NCBI GenBank assembly: GCA_965153455.1 | Contig: OZ234496.1 | Coordinates: forward strand, 16,422,304 to 16,486,303 | DNA length: 64,000 bases | Reading direction: 5' to 3' | Source of the DNA: Sphagnum compactum | Taxonomy: Eukaryota; Bryophyta; Sphagnopsida; Sphagnales | Shown here: one piece after another, positions 12,481 through 24,729 of the stretch | Position numbering within the stretch: the first letter of the stretch is position 1 | How the letters are laid out: each line of letters opens with the position of its first letter | Made by a program: the position numbers and the translations under genes | Notes under the pieces: model-generated | The model's database searches: none | The model's input: the letters and a program-made list of their open reading frames with translations, nothing else | Told to the model about the DNA's origin: nothing

Positions 12481-15400
12481 CTAACTTGATGGCATTTTCT
12501 TCAATTCCAATAGCTCCACATTCAGTTCAAATGTTGCATCTGGCTGCATCAATTCATACATAATGCCCATTATGGCTACTTTCCCATTCCTAAGTTGTAG
12601 GTCAAAATTTCAAAAGCAACTAGGACTCTGAACGAATCTGTCATTCAAGACAAACATGCATGGATCACCATCCCCAAGTTGAGAAGAGATTACACTCTCT
12701 GTATTCCCTAAGCAGACCACAATTTCAATCCAGAAAACATACAGGGATTTCATTCATGCCCTTGGAGCCATATCCAGCCTCTGGAGGTACAATCACTGTT
12801 CGCTGCACACATACACCCCAGTTCGATTCATTAGTCCACCAAGTGCATAGACACTACCTCATTTTGGCTATTTCATTACACAATAGTCTTGCAGTGCACA
12901 ATGGATAATCCCTGGACCCCCATGACCTGAACCCCCATGGTCCTGGACCCCCATGGCAATTGAAACTCATAAACTAAATGTGGCCTCTTAGAAAGAATCA
13001 AATCTCAGCCTATTACAGACATTAGCTTTGAGTTCGGACCAAGCAATCACAACAGTTCTCCATATTTCACTAAATGATGGTATTCATTTTTGGCATCCTG
13101 AAAACATGTTTGAACGCGATCAAACAGCAGTCATACACCTATATGGCATCATGTTGATAAGGAAAAAGAGTTCAAAGGAAAAAAAAGACTTGCTTTTAAT
13201 AAACCAGAACAGAGCAGCAGCAATTCTGAAGGTACCTTTCCACCAACGCGCATGCCCTCTGTGATAGTATATAGAGCAGGGGGAGGTTTAGGTGAAGCTT
13301 GAGCAGAGAATAATCCATTTGCATTATCGACAAACTCACGCTTCCGCTCTTTGCCTGGAGTTGATCCCACTATAAACTCATAGGGCTGCCAACATGCGAA
13401 CACAGCTGCTTAGAAATTTCTAGGTTCCTACTCTGGCACTGAACCTGAAGGCCTCACAAATTTGTATATGTCAAAACTGGAAATCTCTGATGAAGACCCC
13501 ACAGAAGATTCAGCTCTCCACTTCTATATCCAAAGCACAGCCCCTGCTTCAGTATTTTAAAGCATTATATGCAATGACAAATGGAAGTTGGTAACAACTA
13601 TGGAAATTGTAGGTATATGTAGCCAAGAACATGTACCAACTGACTCATGGAGAAAGAACAGGTCAAACCAGAAAGAAAGTAACTCTGAAAAGAGACAATG
13701 ACAAAGGAAATAAATTCATGCAACCTTGTAGCTTCAACTGCCACATTATGACTGCAAGATATGCAACTCACTCTAGTTAGCAGTGACTAACATGAACATT
13801 GTGGTCAAAGAAGATGGTTTTGCCTTGCACTGGGACACCCTGATGAAATTGCTAAGAGTGAAGTAATGAAACCATTACAAAACTGGCACCATAGCGTGAA
13901 GATGTGAAGGTTCAAAACCTTATAGCAAATGTTCTGTGCATGTCAAAATGCCAACTTTCTGGAAGGTGAAGATACAGAAGTCTGACATCATATTGACATC
14001 ATATTGGCATCCAAGCACAGAGTAGAAAAACTCACAAAATACTGTGAGAAACAAATCTTCCAAACATTGCAAACTGAAGCCACCAGTCAACCCATTCAGA
14101 TCTCTTTCGAAGTTTCCTGCAACTCCTAAACCAAACAAAACTGGGTTCTTTGAGTGAAAGAGGTCTCATTCACTTTTCTTCTGGTAGGAAACGTCAACCG
14201 ATTTCTAGAATGCTTGTTTACCAGAGATCATAATGGTGGTGCAAGGAAGGAAATACCTGAGCAATGGTACGATTACCAGCAAGAATCTTCGATTCTCTAC
14301 TTGATACAGCTGTAATGCTTCGATAAATACAATCAAAATGTACCTGCAGCATTTATAGAATCCTCCTGTGCCATATAGAGATAAATGACAATATAATGAC
14401 CTATTGTGCAGAACCAGTTCCAATCTAGCTTGAAACATTATTCTACTCTCTTTATCACCTATGACAGTCTTCATTCTTTACCCAAGACATTAGAAAACAT
14501 AGATATATATTTACAAAACATACAGCAAGAGGATGCTGTTAAACCTCTGAAGGAAGGTGCATCATAGCTGAAGCAGTGGAAAAAAACTTTAATGTTGTGA
14601 CATTCACCAATGCACATAAAAGGAGGCATAGCTACTTATCTCCTGGACTGGATATGCAAGGTCTTGAGTGTAATACAGAAATACGCAAATTGGAAGGCTA
14701 ATTTGCATGCATTGCTGTACTTTGGGATTGTCCAGAAACTATGAATGTGAAACTGCTTCAATCCTAATTCATGTACCCAGTATGATACTTCAGACCCAAG
14801 ATCAAGATTCAAATATTGAAAACCATGATTCAATCAGGCAAACTTCAAGGGAATCAAAAGGATGAAAGAATCAGAAACACACCACAACCGTTTCTCCTTT
14901 CTCAGCAACAGGGCCACCCCCTGGGTTTATGTCGTAGAACTTAAGCCCATCATCTGGTGCAGTCCCATTCAAGTATTGATTAGGCAAAAACACTAACTGG
15001 CACATGAGACAACTGCAAGAAATGCAACTTTCTTTCTCTCATGTCCCTATTCAAAAGAATGCTTCATGTGAGCACAATTACCATCAACAAAGCAATGGAC
15101 AGCCTGATTGCAATTCCTTGTAAGGACAAATTCTGGCAACAAAATGCCAAATCTGCTGAAACTATCTTTAGCATTCTCTTCCCCCTACCAAACAGCTTCC
15201 AGTAAGGCACTCACTTACTGTCCCTATCTATGATAATTTCAATCTCTACAAGTGTACTCCTGTAGGAACATTTGCAAATTGGGTCACAGGATGGTCCAGT
15301 GACAGGGCAAAGGATTGATGATACAACTGAAGCTAGGGGAAATGTGTTTAGGTTGTATTAGATTGTTTCAAGGAAAGGAACTGCACCATTGAAGAAATGT

Positions 15401-16600
15401 CAAAAATGTACCTTCAAAATAAGGCAGTCTATCAACAGAACCCTAATTTCCTCAGTTCATATGGAGTCCTCAACTATATGGATTGCTTGAATCCTTTTCC
15501 CCCCTTGAATTCATACATGACTAAGCTACCACCACCATTTTGAGGAAACTAATTGGAGGAAATTCACTAAAAGAATGCTGCTGCTACTGCACTCATTCAC
15601 TGAAGCATACAGGTTCTCTACATTATTCAGCTAGAAACATTTTGATCCAGTTGCACCAAAAGAACTGCAGTTTGTACAAATTCAGTGAGAATAAGAAGTT
15701 GTTCTTTTGTTCAAGAATTTGTTCAGGTTCTTTCAGAAATTCATTCAGGTTCCTTTGTGAATGAAAAAAAATTCTTGAAAAGGGAAATTCTTTCATTGTC
15801 TCCAAAAAGGAACCTGAAAGAATTTCTGAAAATTTTAATCTTTTGGAGGCGATGAAAGAATTTTTTTTCTTGGAACACTTGTTGAATTGCAATATCTCAG
15901 TGAGGTAGGTCATTGCATACACATTTCTCACGCATGTAAAACCGCTCGCCTAGATTTAGGTGGGTATTCGAGACCTCCTCACATGAACAAATGGAGGTAT
16001 GCGTTGTACAGACAGTAAATGATGTTGAAGAGATGAAAAGTTCACCTCCTTCCACCTATTATGAGGATCGTAGTTCTTCTTCAATGGAATTTTCTTGACA
16101 AAATTTTTGTGGAGAGAGAGAAAAATATTATTACCGCTGGTTTGAAAATCTTCAACTGGAATCTCCTTTCTATTCCTCCGCTCTCGAGCGTTCGCAGAAG
16201 GAGGCGAGGTGCTGCCACTTGCTAATAAAAAGGCTGCGACAGCTACAGTTCCAGTGGACGACGACAACAAAATTCTCCGTCTGCTGCTGCTGGAGCGTGG
16301 TGTTAATTTAAACTGATTTCTGGATATAATTTCTGGCACCTCCTCCTCCTGCTGCTCCTCGCCATCACATTCCCCAACTGCAGCAGCAGCGGCAATGCAA
16401 GAAGAAGAAGAAGAAGGAGACGACCTGCAGGAAGTTTGTTCCGAGGCAACAACAACACATGAGAAACTTCTTCCACTACTACATGTTGAAAATGTGCTGG
16501 GGTAAGAAGAATAATGTAAGCGTGGTGGTGAAAGCAAGAGTCGGAGGGAGGAAGAAGACTGTTGGAGTGTGAGGAGGAGATGCGACGACGCCATAGCCAT
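12481..16600 (-). CDS. FKBP18: FKBP-type peptidyl-prolyl isomerase, chloroplast lumen (FKBP18-like)
   Basis: Six exons on -: 16600-16135, 14953-14883, 14343-14257, 13385-13236, 12802-12743, 12543-12481 (TAG). All introns are GT-AG and phases join, giving 298 residues. The ATG at 16598-16600 (MAMASSHLLL) was chosen because it begins a typical Ser-rich transit peptide; an in-frame ATG at 16706-16708 would add 36 residues. Residues 1-100 are transit-like with an acidic Glu-rich linker. At 107-109 is RRR followed by a hydrophobic stretch (about 116-130) and ANA at 136-138, the layout of a Tat-type thylakoid-lumen signal. The FKBP fold spans about 156-293: GLKFYD, VHFDCIY, GSTPGKERKREFVDNANGLF, ITEGMRVGGKRTVIVPPEAG and PDATFELNVELLEL. 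The KERKREFVDNANGLFSAQ insert is characteristic of the plant FKBP18 group (At1g20810). Isomerase activity is family knowledge; many lumenal FKBPs lack some FK506-pocket residues. Confidence 0.94.
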
Positions 16601-16748
16601 GGATGATGGACGCAAGCAACAACCACAGTGGACTTGTATCGCCGACGCTACGACGACGACGACGACACAGAACAAACAAGACCTTCGCTCGCTTGCCCGC
16701 ACTTCCACTCCCTACCTTCTATCCACCTTGACATGGATGAATATTTGC

Positions 16749-17122
16749 GTGCAGTATTTTCATCCACGAGGACGCCCCTCATCCAGCACAACATGATGAT
16801 TCTGTTGTTGGCCTATCAGCTTGATTTGTGTGCAATGTTTTCATCCACGAGGACTCCCCTCATCCAGCACAACATGATGATTCTGTTGCCATTCAGCTTG
16901 ATATGTGTGCAGTGTTGTCACCCACGATAACTCCCCTCATCCAGCATAATATGATGATTCTGTTGCCTATCAGCCTGAATTGTGTGCAATGTTTTCATCC
17001 ACAAGAACTCCCCTCATCCAGCATCACATGATAATTCTGTTGCCTATTAGCTTGATTTGTGTGCAGTGTTTTCATCCACGAGGACTCCCCTCATCCAGCA
17101 CAACATGATGATTCTGTTGCCA
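16749..17122. repeat. Five-copy minisatellite, 77-81 bp units, upstream of FKBP18
   Basis: Units start with GTGCA(G/A)TGTTTTCATCCAC at 16749, 16830, 16907, 16984 and 17061. Each continues with (A/G)ACTCCCCTCATCCAGCA and ATGATGATTCTGTTG. Spacing is 81, 77, 77 and 77 bases. The array begins about 150 bases 5' of the chosen FKBP18 start codon (gene on -), so it lies in its promoter or leader. It is more G+C-rich than its surroundings. Open frames across it arise from the repeat and change frame between units, so I do not call them genes. Confidence 0.92.
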
Positions 17123-17274
17123 ATCACCCCCATGTCCTCCCCCAAGAAGAATGTCACGAACAATCCGGGAGGCAATGAACGGATGGTGAGACTGGTGGCT
17201 CCCAGTCCCAAACTTGGCTCCCGACTGGGCCGGGGCATAATTGGCCACCAAGGATATGCTCCCTGGCATAAAAA

Positions 17275-17475
17275 GGTGTAGGGGAGATTCCGGTACTCAT
17301 GCATTCTCCTGAGGGAGGGGCACTTGAGGGTGTGAGCCTGAGGCTGTTCCCGAACCTCCGGGGAGAACACATGGAACCTCCCCTTATGTAAGCAACTCTC
17401 TTTCTATTGCCTTTGCTTCTTTCTCATTTGGTAGAAAATAAATATTTCCATGGGAACGTGGGAACACATAACACC
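17275..17475 (+). repeat. Dispersed repeat, copy 1 (inverted copy at 52.8-53.0 kb)
   Basis: Shared blocks with the reverse complement of 52795-53045, in order: GGCACTTGAGGGTGTGAGC, a run of AACCTCC and AGAACACATGGAACCT, CAACTCTCTTTC, TTGCTTCTTTCTCATTTGGT, AAATATTTCCATGGGAAC and GTGGGAAC. Order and spacing agree over about 200 bases. It could be an LTR fragment or a non-coding element; ends are not defined. Confidence 0.75.
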
Positions 17476-17536
17476 AGAGATTAATGGCACAACTGGAAAT
17501 CAGCTGATTAATACTCATCTTTTGGAGAGTCTTCTT

Positions 17537-17855
17537 ATTGCTGGCCTTGCCTACCAATGCAAGGATATTGTGTTTAGATTCATTCTAGAGTATGGTAGCT
17601 TAATGGATTTTGGCCCCTAGGTAATAGGTCTATTTTTATATGAGGATTTTTGGAAGATGATATTTTGCCTTGTGTTGAAACTTGAGATTAGTCATATAGA
17701 GTTATAATATCTTGAAGGATTTTGGTTTCTTCTAGAGGAGTTTTTGAAAATTATGATTTTGCATGGTGAAATATTTAAGTTTCCAAAATATTTTTTTGCC
17801 TTAAGATACGTTTTAATGTAAATGACAAGGCCACAATGTGACACACCCCTTGTTT
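17537..17855 (+). repeat. Dispersed direct repeat, copy 1 (partner 28173-28504)
   Basis: About 320 bases match 28173-28504 in the same orientation at roughly 80-85 percent by eye. Shared anchors are GTAGCTTAA, GGATTTTGGCCC, GGTAATAGGTC, TGTTGAAACTTGAGATTAGT, TTTTGGTTTCTT, TTTTGCATGGTGAA, TTGCCTTAAGATAC and TGTGACACACCCCTTGTTT. No coding capacity. Confidence 0.85.
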
Positions 17856-18030
17856 TTCAATACACTTTTTTTTTTGACATAAGCAATAAGATAAATGGTT
17901 GATGTGTAGAAAGGGCATGAAAGTTAAATGAAGGATGATTTCTTCTCATGAGTTCTTTTCAAATTAATTTTTATCATAATAAATGATGTTTTCAAAGACA
18001 TAAGAAATTGTTTGGCACTCACGTTATTAC
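17856..18030. other. Short unassigned A+T-rich spacer
   Basis: Lies between the direct repeat and the putative hAT end. Nothing recognisable. Confidence 0.4.
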
Positions 18031-18031
18031 C

Positions 18032-18360
18032 AATGTTGTGCATGTATATAGATTAGGGCTTACACTCCGTGTAAGTGTAAATGTGTTTGGGAAAATTATT
18101 TACACGTTGGGTAAGTGTACGTGTATATTGCCCATTACGTGTAAATGTAAATTATGGCATGTAAGTATAAGTGTAAATCTATGTAAATTATTTGAGGCCA
18201 TGTAAAACCTAAGCAAGTGCAAATGTAAATCAATTACACTTACACTTTTTATTATATGGCATATTTAGAAATGTAAGTGTAAAAAGAGTGTAAATGTAAG
18301 TGATTTACACTTAGATTGTTTTACACTCTGTATAAAAAATGTGTAAATTACATCAAATAA
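18032..18360. repeat. TTACAC/GTGTAA-rich putative hAT terminus (element A)
   Basis: Starts CAATGTTGTGCATGTATAT and continues with more than a dozen GTGTAA/TTACAC-type hexamers in both orientations, e.g. GTGTAAGTGTAAATGTG and TTACACTTACAC. A near-identical start, CAGTGTTGTGCATTTAAAC, with the same hexamers occurs at 26353. Subterminal repeats next to a CA-starting inverted repeat are normal for hAT elements. It abuts the 3' side of transposase relic 2. No target duplication was identified. Confidence 0.6.
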
Positions 18361-18479
18361 TTTCAAAAATGCAACAAACAAGATGTCGCACTATGCAAAC
18401 TTCAAATTCATTCACATGAAGGGCTAAATGTGAGGTAACATTTGCATCATGAATAAAACAATGGCAAAGTCATGGATAC

Positions 18480-21080
18480 ATTTCTCAATCCTACATACAC
18501 TCCTTTAAGTGATCATCAACTTCATCAAGAAACTCAGAATCTATGACATATAGTATGTCCTCCTCAACCTCACTAAACACATCTAAATCTGCAAGGCTTG
18601 TCTTATCATCAAATCCAGTAGTTAGGCCATCTGGCCAATTCTTGATTAACAAAACTAGGAGATCCAAACCAACACCGACATAGGCCAGTGAGAATCCCTA
18701 CAATAGAAAAAACTCATTCTATTTCAATATAATTCCCAGGAATACCTACAATTGTTCTAGCTAAATATGCATCTATTGGAAAATTGTCTTTCATGCTTTG
18801 ACCACCAAAGAAGGGAGTCTTCCACTTCTTCCAATGGCACATCGAATGTGCAAAAACATGACAATTCCCGTCAGACCTACACTTCCACACATGATCATGA
18901 AATTAATTAATTTTTAATACAATAAAAATTTGTATAATATAAACTATGAACTACCAACAATTAGCAAGAAAATGAATCAAGTTCTCATGATGTCTTTCAA
19001 AACATCAAAAATAAACTCACTTGCTCAAAACTAGTCTCATCCTCGGACACCCCTATTCCAAAAATAACATTGTTGATGCGCATAGTTTCATGCACAACAC
19101 TTGAAGACGCATTCAACCGTCCATACAATTTTTGGAACAAAGCCTTGAAAGTTGGGAGGAGAAATTAGGTATCATATGCACTTGCAATCTCAATTGCGAA
19201 AGTCTGGCCAACATAGTTTCCCACTAAACTCAAGTCCTTAAATCAGGGATCTAACATGAGAGCCAACATATTATGGGCTTTAGACAAGTTGAAACTATCC
19301 ATGAAATTGAAGAAAGGCCTCAACACAATAGCCACTTATAGTCGCATGTTGGCCCCAAGTTGCTTCACCCTAATGTGCATGTTCACTTCCTGTGCAGCCT
19401 CAACCTTTGTTTGCAATATCAACCTATCCTTAGAAAGTTGGACATACAACCTAATTGTTAAAGCAAGAGCATCAAACAACAACCAATAGCTCTTATGTTG
19501 GTTAATTACACATGCAATTACAACATGAGATAATGCACCATAGAATGCTTCGACAATTGCCTAGGATTGTGCAGAAGGAATTCTATTGGTTAGAATTTAT
19601 GCCTGGCAACTACAACATATGATTATTGCTGCTTTATAGGTTATGCATTGATCAAACATGGTGACCTTTGATGCAAATTATGTCTTCACTGCAGTTGCTA
19701 ACTTGTGCTCAGGCAAATTAAAATTTAAACAAGCATCTTCCATTCTTTCACCCCCTTACCTACAATCCACAACCAAAATGGAAATATCAACATCAAAATC
19801 CACAATAATGCCAAAATCCATCACAACAATGCTAAGATTCAAGATTATCAACATACCAAACTTCTTTGGCCAGTGATGCAAGCTTGAAGTGATGTTTGCA
19901 TAGATTTCACACTAATAGGCCCCAAGTCCTTGGAAACCTTGTCATCATTAGTCGCATACTGAGTTGTTTTGCTCATTGCATGCCCAAAGCATGCCCCATC
20001 AAATGGGGCAAGCAAGTTGAATGCCTCGCATGAAATAACTAATTTAGGGTTGTGGTCATGGTCCCCAAGTTGGTACCCTCACCTTTGACATAGCACAAAA
20101 TCTTAGATGTGAGCCCAAACTTTTCCAACATTGCTTTCAATTGCCTTTATAACCCCTACCCTATTGTATCATTAGCCTCAAAACGGCCCATTGTGAAATG
20201 CTAAGGCTTCCAATTGGGGATAAAAATTTTATGACAAGAGCAAAGGTGTTTTACTACCCCCTACTCATCCATAAATCAAATGTGGGCGTGGCTGTAGGTG
20301 TTGTAGCAAGTAAAAGTCGTATGTACAAATTTAAACACCTATCAACCATGGTTGGAAAAATTTCTTCTACCAATGCTCTTCAAGTAGGAAACACCAATTT
20401 GGAGTCAAGCCTCAAAGCCAATCTACGCATCTAAACATTCTCACAAGTGCTCAAAGGGAGATACCTTTAGTGGTTAGCAACACGTCTTTTTGAAACAATT
20501 TTTGAGTTTCATCCTCCATTTTTGTACATTTCTTGGTAGGTTGCATTAACCTACCACCCTCATCACTCCTTTCTTGTGAACTTGTAACATTGTCATGAAC
20601 AAAACATTTAGCAACATATGCCATTAGAAGCTTGAGATGCAAAGCTTCAACATAATGTTTCATATAACTAGTCCCACAAAACTTGTTGTATGCAATAAAC
20701 CTTTTTTTTCCTTTGGTCTTCTTCTCAATCAAAGGAGTCACAACATGTGGGAAACAAACACTACATCTCAATTGTTGAATGTTGACACAATTGGGAACCT
20801 CCCCATTGTTCACAACAAAAAAAGCCCATGGATCAAAATTATGACTCCAAGTGGCCCAAAACTTGGGTTGCTTACGTAAAGTCAACAAGGATTCTACACG
20901 ATCCCACTCTTTAGTAGTAGAATTCTAGGTGTTCATACTAACCCTTATAGATGAATAATCAATTCCCCTAAGTGCAAGATCAAATGATCTAACTTCTAGC
21001 TTTTGCACATCAACTTCTTTAGTTAGCGATCGCATTGAAATCTCCAAACCCGAGCAATGTTCCTCTTGTCTTGCCATTTC
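18480..21080 (-). pseudogene. Decayed hAT-superfamily transposase with BED-type finger (relic 2)
   Basis: Read on -. The longest open stretch, 20888-20451, begins with a BED-finger region: FWATWSHNFDPWAFF, then RCSVCFPHV (C-x2-C), KRFIAYNKFCGTSYMKHYVEALH (damaged His end) and LLMAYVAKCF. Further left are segments such as EAFNLLAPFDGACFGHAMSK followed by TTQYATNDDKV (about 20040-19940), then LPEHKLATAVKT and FASKV (about 19720-19660). These are the same signature blocks as relic 1, in the same order. Stops and frameshifts are frequent. The gene's upstream side carries a leader-like repeat (21.8-22.2 kb) that is also found, inverted, at 26.6-27.06 kb. Confidence 0.68.
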
Positions 21081-21354
21081 CTAAACATTGCCAAAAAAAC
21101 ATGACTTAAAATTTAGAATTCTAAACAAAATTTGGAATTCTAAATCAAGTTAAAAGATGAAAAACATTGAAACCTTGATTCAAAATGCACTAGAAAAATT
21201 GGTTGTGTTGTTGTCAATGTTAATATGTGTTGCTCAAACAACTATTATATGAGGAATATTGTTGTCAATTATGTTGTGATGTTGTTTAATTCTATTACTA
21301 CTTAGCTTTGTTGTTGCCACCACCTAATTGCTATTAATTGATGCTACCCAACTG

Positions 21355-21790
21355 ATGTGTTGTTGTTGGTCAAGTATGTTATCTTGTTGTGTTGCCATTA
21401 CTTTGTTGCTAGTGAGGTATGTGCTCCTGTTGTGCTAATGTTGTGTTGTTATTCCTATGTTGCTCGTGTTGTTGTTGTCATTGTGTTGTTGCTTCCAATC
21501 AAGTATGTGTTGTTGTTTTGTTACTATTGTGTTACTATCATTGTGATGCTACTATTGGTCAAGTATGTGATGTTGTTGTTGTGTTATTGCTGTTAGTCAA
21601 GTATGTGTTACTATTGTGATGTTACCGATATGTTGTCGTTATGTTGCTATTGCTAGTCAAGTATGTGTTGTTGTGTTATTATTATTCTACTACTAGTCAA
21701 GTATGTGTTGTTGTTGTCACTCTGTTGTTGGTCAAGTATGTGTTATTGTTGTGCCATTGGCCAAATATGTTATTTTAATACTATTGCTAG
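21355..21790. repeat. Degenerate minisatellite with GGTCAAGTATGT motif
   Basis: GTCAAGTATGT or a close variant recurs near 21369, 21497, 21559, 21597, 21656, 21696 and 21732, separated by TTGTTGTTG/GTGTTACTATTG triplet-rich filler. Apparent Val/Leu/Cys-rich frames over it are products of the repeat. Confidence 0.8.
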
Positions 21791-21799
21791 AAAGAAGCA

Positions 21800-22215
21800 C
21801 TTTGAAGACCTCTTCCTCTTCTCTTATAGCTCGTACCACCTGCACACACTTGAAATGACAAAGTGGAGCAAGACCATGAAAGAAGGAACACCAAAAACCA
21901 CAAATTGCCTACACACATAAGAAAGGACAAAGGGGAACAAGATTATAGTAAAAGAATACAGCAATAATGAAAAACATGGGGGGGGGGCAAGTGGGGTTGG
22001 GCTTTAGCCTTTCTCATTGAAAGCAAAGGCAATAATGAAAAAGAAGGCAACAACAACCAAGTTATTCATTGTTGTTGTCATTTCCTGCACATAAGAGAGG
22101 AGAAAGGGAGCAAGACTATAAGGGGGGAAGCACTAAGAAACAAACACAAACCAAAACCAAGAGCAAAACCACAAGAGTGTATAACAAGGTGAAGAGGGTT
22201 TGCTCACCTAGTTAC
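21800..22215 (-). repeat. hAT leader-like repeat, about three diverged units (inverted partner at 26.64-27.06 kb)
   Basis: The unit contains, in order, GA(C)AAAG(G)GGAGCAAGACTAT, a run of Gs, CACAAACCAAAACCAAGAGC, AACCACAAGAGTGT and ...TGCTCACCTA. Partial copies start near 21.86, 21.91 and 22.08 kb. The reverse complement of the same arrangement, again tandem, lies at 26.64-27.06 kb. It sits upstream of relic 2 on -, suggesting a transposon leader. Confidence 0.65.
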
Positions 22216-22475
22216 CTAACTACTTACTTACCTACCATCTACCTATGTCCTACCTACTTACCTACCTACCTACCTACCTACCTATTTACCTACCATTTAC
22301 CTACTTATGTCCTACCTACCTATTCACTTACTTACCTACCATCTGCCTACCTATGTCCCACTTGCCTACTATTATCTACCCACATACCTACCTATAATTT
22401 ACATAAGTAAGTATGAACACTTTAAAACATAAATAGGTAGGCATGTATACTTACCTATGTACCTAGTTAAGTACC
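22205..22475. repeat. CCTA/ACCTACCT simple-sequence array
   Basis: Dense CCTACCTA and TTACCTACC repeats (for example around 22250-22290), followed by the opposite-strand form TAGGTAGGCATG near 22430. Related GGTAGGTAGG and GGGTGGGTGGG occur at 23180-23235 on the other side of the MITE at 22732-23166. Confidence 0.85.
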
Positions 22476-22672
22476 TATTAACCTAGTTATGAAAAAAATT
22501 GAAGTTCAAATGTTGTTATGCACATTGACAAAAAAATTCATGGATACATGTTAAATCCATTTGGTATCATATTGTTTTACAAAGTGGTGGGGTGATTTGA
22601 TGGCCAAGACATTCGTGTGAAACCAAGGATATCAAGGTTCAATCCCTTTTACCAACATATATTATATGTAGT

Positions 22673-22703
22673 ATGTATATATATATATATATACACACAC
22701 ACA
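22673..22703. repeat. (TA)n(CA)n microsatellite
   Basis: About 11 TA dinucleotides followed by about six CA dinucleotides, immediately left of the MITE at 22732. Confidence 0.9.
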
Positions 22704-22731
22704 CCTTGTACATGTGTGTAAATGTATAGTA

Positions 22732-23166
22732 CAGTAAACTCTCTCTAAACTAATACTGTGTAAACTAATATTCTCTCTAAACTAATATGCGGGCACAGGC
22801 CTGTGGCGGGCCTCATACTTAATCTAATAATTCTCCATAAACTGATATTCAATATTTTTTTCCGGTCCCATAGCATTTTATAAACTAATACATCATACAT
22901 ATGGCACCCTTTCTGCCAAGATTTCTACCACTCATGTCATATGATCTTCTACGTGCTTCTTTGATCCTCCACCAAGCTCCACAAGGTTTCGTTACCTTCC
23001 CCAATGATCCATGACCTTCTACTAACCTCCATGACCTTCCATGCTGCTCTGGCAGGTTCCAGAATGATTTTTGTTACCCCCCATATAATTTGTGTAAACT
23101 AATATCCTCCATAAACTAATATCTTCCGGCCGGTCCCAAGAATATTAGTTTAGAGAGAGTTTACTG
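22732..23166. mobile_element. Pogo/Emigrant-like Tc1-mariner MITE, 435 bp
   Basis: The ends are perfect 24-bp inverted repeats beginning CAGTAAACTCTCTCTAAACT and are flanked on both sides by TA (22730-22731 and 23167-23168). The repeat closely resembles the Emigrant/Lemi (pogo-type) inverted repeat of plants, which starts CAGTAAAACCTCT and has TA target duplications. The inside contains further AAACTAATAT copies near both ends and no reading frame, so it is non-autonomous. Perfect ends suggest a fairly recent insertion compared with its neighbours. Confidence 0.92.
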
Positions 23167-23540
23167 TACCTAAGTGGGTTATGGATAGGTAGGTAGGAGG
23201 CCATGGTGGGTAAGTAGGTCATGGGTGGGTGGGTAGATAAGAATAATATTTATTTATTATTGACATTTTTATATTTACAATTTGAGCTATTTTTTTAATT
23301 AAATTCTTTGGGCTACCCAATTTTTTGTCCGATTTGACTAGTCAAAAAGACTATTTTATGGTCAATCAAAAAAACCATCAGTCAAGTTGGACGTGTTCAA
23401 ATTGACTTGTCCAATATGACTATGTGTAGTTTGTTACTTATGTAATCACCTAAGGGTTAAATTTAATAATTTATTTGGTGGTTTAGTTTTATAATTTAAT
23501 AATGGTTTAGTGAATAATCATCAATTTGTCATAGGTTCAA

Positions 23541-23870
23541 TTAATGTGCATGATTCACACATGATAATTCACGAGAAAAGTATTTTCACAAATTAATATG
23601 CATAATTCAAAGATAACAACCTATTAAAAAATAAATTCACATTAATGTGCATAATTCAAGGATGATAACTCATTAAAATTAACATTTGTTAACATTAATG
23701 TGTTTAACTCAAAGATGGTAACCCAATAAAAAAGTTTTTGCACAAATTAATGTGCTTAATTCAAAAATGGTGAACCATTAAAAAAGTCTTTTCACAAATT
23801 AATGTGCATGAATCAAGGTTGGTGACTCACTAGAAAACTCATGTTACAAATTAGTGTGCATGTTAAAACT
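23541..23870. repeat. Seven-copy tandem repeat, about 52-bp unit
   Basis: The motif TTAATGTGCATAATTCAA or a variant starts at 23541, 23593, 23642, 23695, 23747, 23799 and 23851 (spacing 52, 49, 53, 52, 52, 52). The rest of each unit is also repeated (GATGGTAAC-CATTAAAAA, then TTTTCACAAA), so this is a true tandem array. Confidence 0.9.
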
Positions 23871-24729
23871 TCATGAAATTTTTTGTTTACTTTCCTTTCA
23901 GTTAGTATATAATTGGGCGTTTGGGACCTTTGGAAACACTTTCACTTGATGAAAACAAGTTGTTGTATAAGTGTAAAGTTTCATGGAATAAACTTGTGAA
24001 GGGATTTGAAAGTTTTGTTTTCAAAGGTTTTGACATAGTTTATGAATGTGTGAAATCCATGGTAGTAAAACGGTGTGACATAATAGTTATATATAGAAAA
24101 TAAAAAGGTGAACGAATATTTGCGCAAACAATCACATAAATTTCCATAGCTATGTAATAAACATACATAGTTTCGATCCTATACCCGCTTGTGGTCTACA
24201 AATGCATTAGAGGCATGAAATGAAAATGAGAAAATAGAAAACTTTCTAGTATGTTGTGTGTTTTTTTTGTCTTTTGTCTCGTTGTTTCTCATGTGTTTGG
24301 TGTGTATCTTTCTTTTTAAAAGTTTTATCAACAATTTCAATGTGTGTTATGTGATTATAGATGTTTTGCACTCATTTCCATTACCACCACCTTGAGCGTA
24401 TTTGCCATTTGTTTGCCCTTTCAAATCATTGATGTTCATGATTCATTTCCATTATTCCCCCCCATTTTTTGTTACAACTATGATGGAATCTTCAACTCTA
24501 AACATTTTCATTAGCATGGAAGTTGAATTTAATGGCCTTTGTGTTCTAGGTGTTTGGTAGGGTATAATAATAACAACATTATGAACAAACTAAATTAGGA
24601 AGCCCCATTTGACATTGGCACTAATGACCCTATAATGCAATAGTTATTATTGAAAAACTTGAGGAAGTAGACAAAGCTTTGAAAGCCTCACTAGAGGTTT
24701 TTTCACATTTCGATTTTCTTGAAGGTGAA

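Noticed and set aside
16628-17031. Chained open frames with a recurring FSSTRTPLIQHNMMILL peptide
   Set aside because: Translation of the minisatellite; units of 77 bases shift the frame, so no continuous protein exists, and the array lies upstream of FKBP18 on the other strand.
23541-23870. CRISPR-like array
   Set aside because: The whole unit is repeated; there are no unique spacers, and this is plant nuclear DNA.
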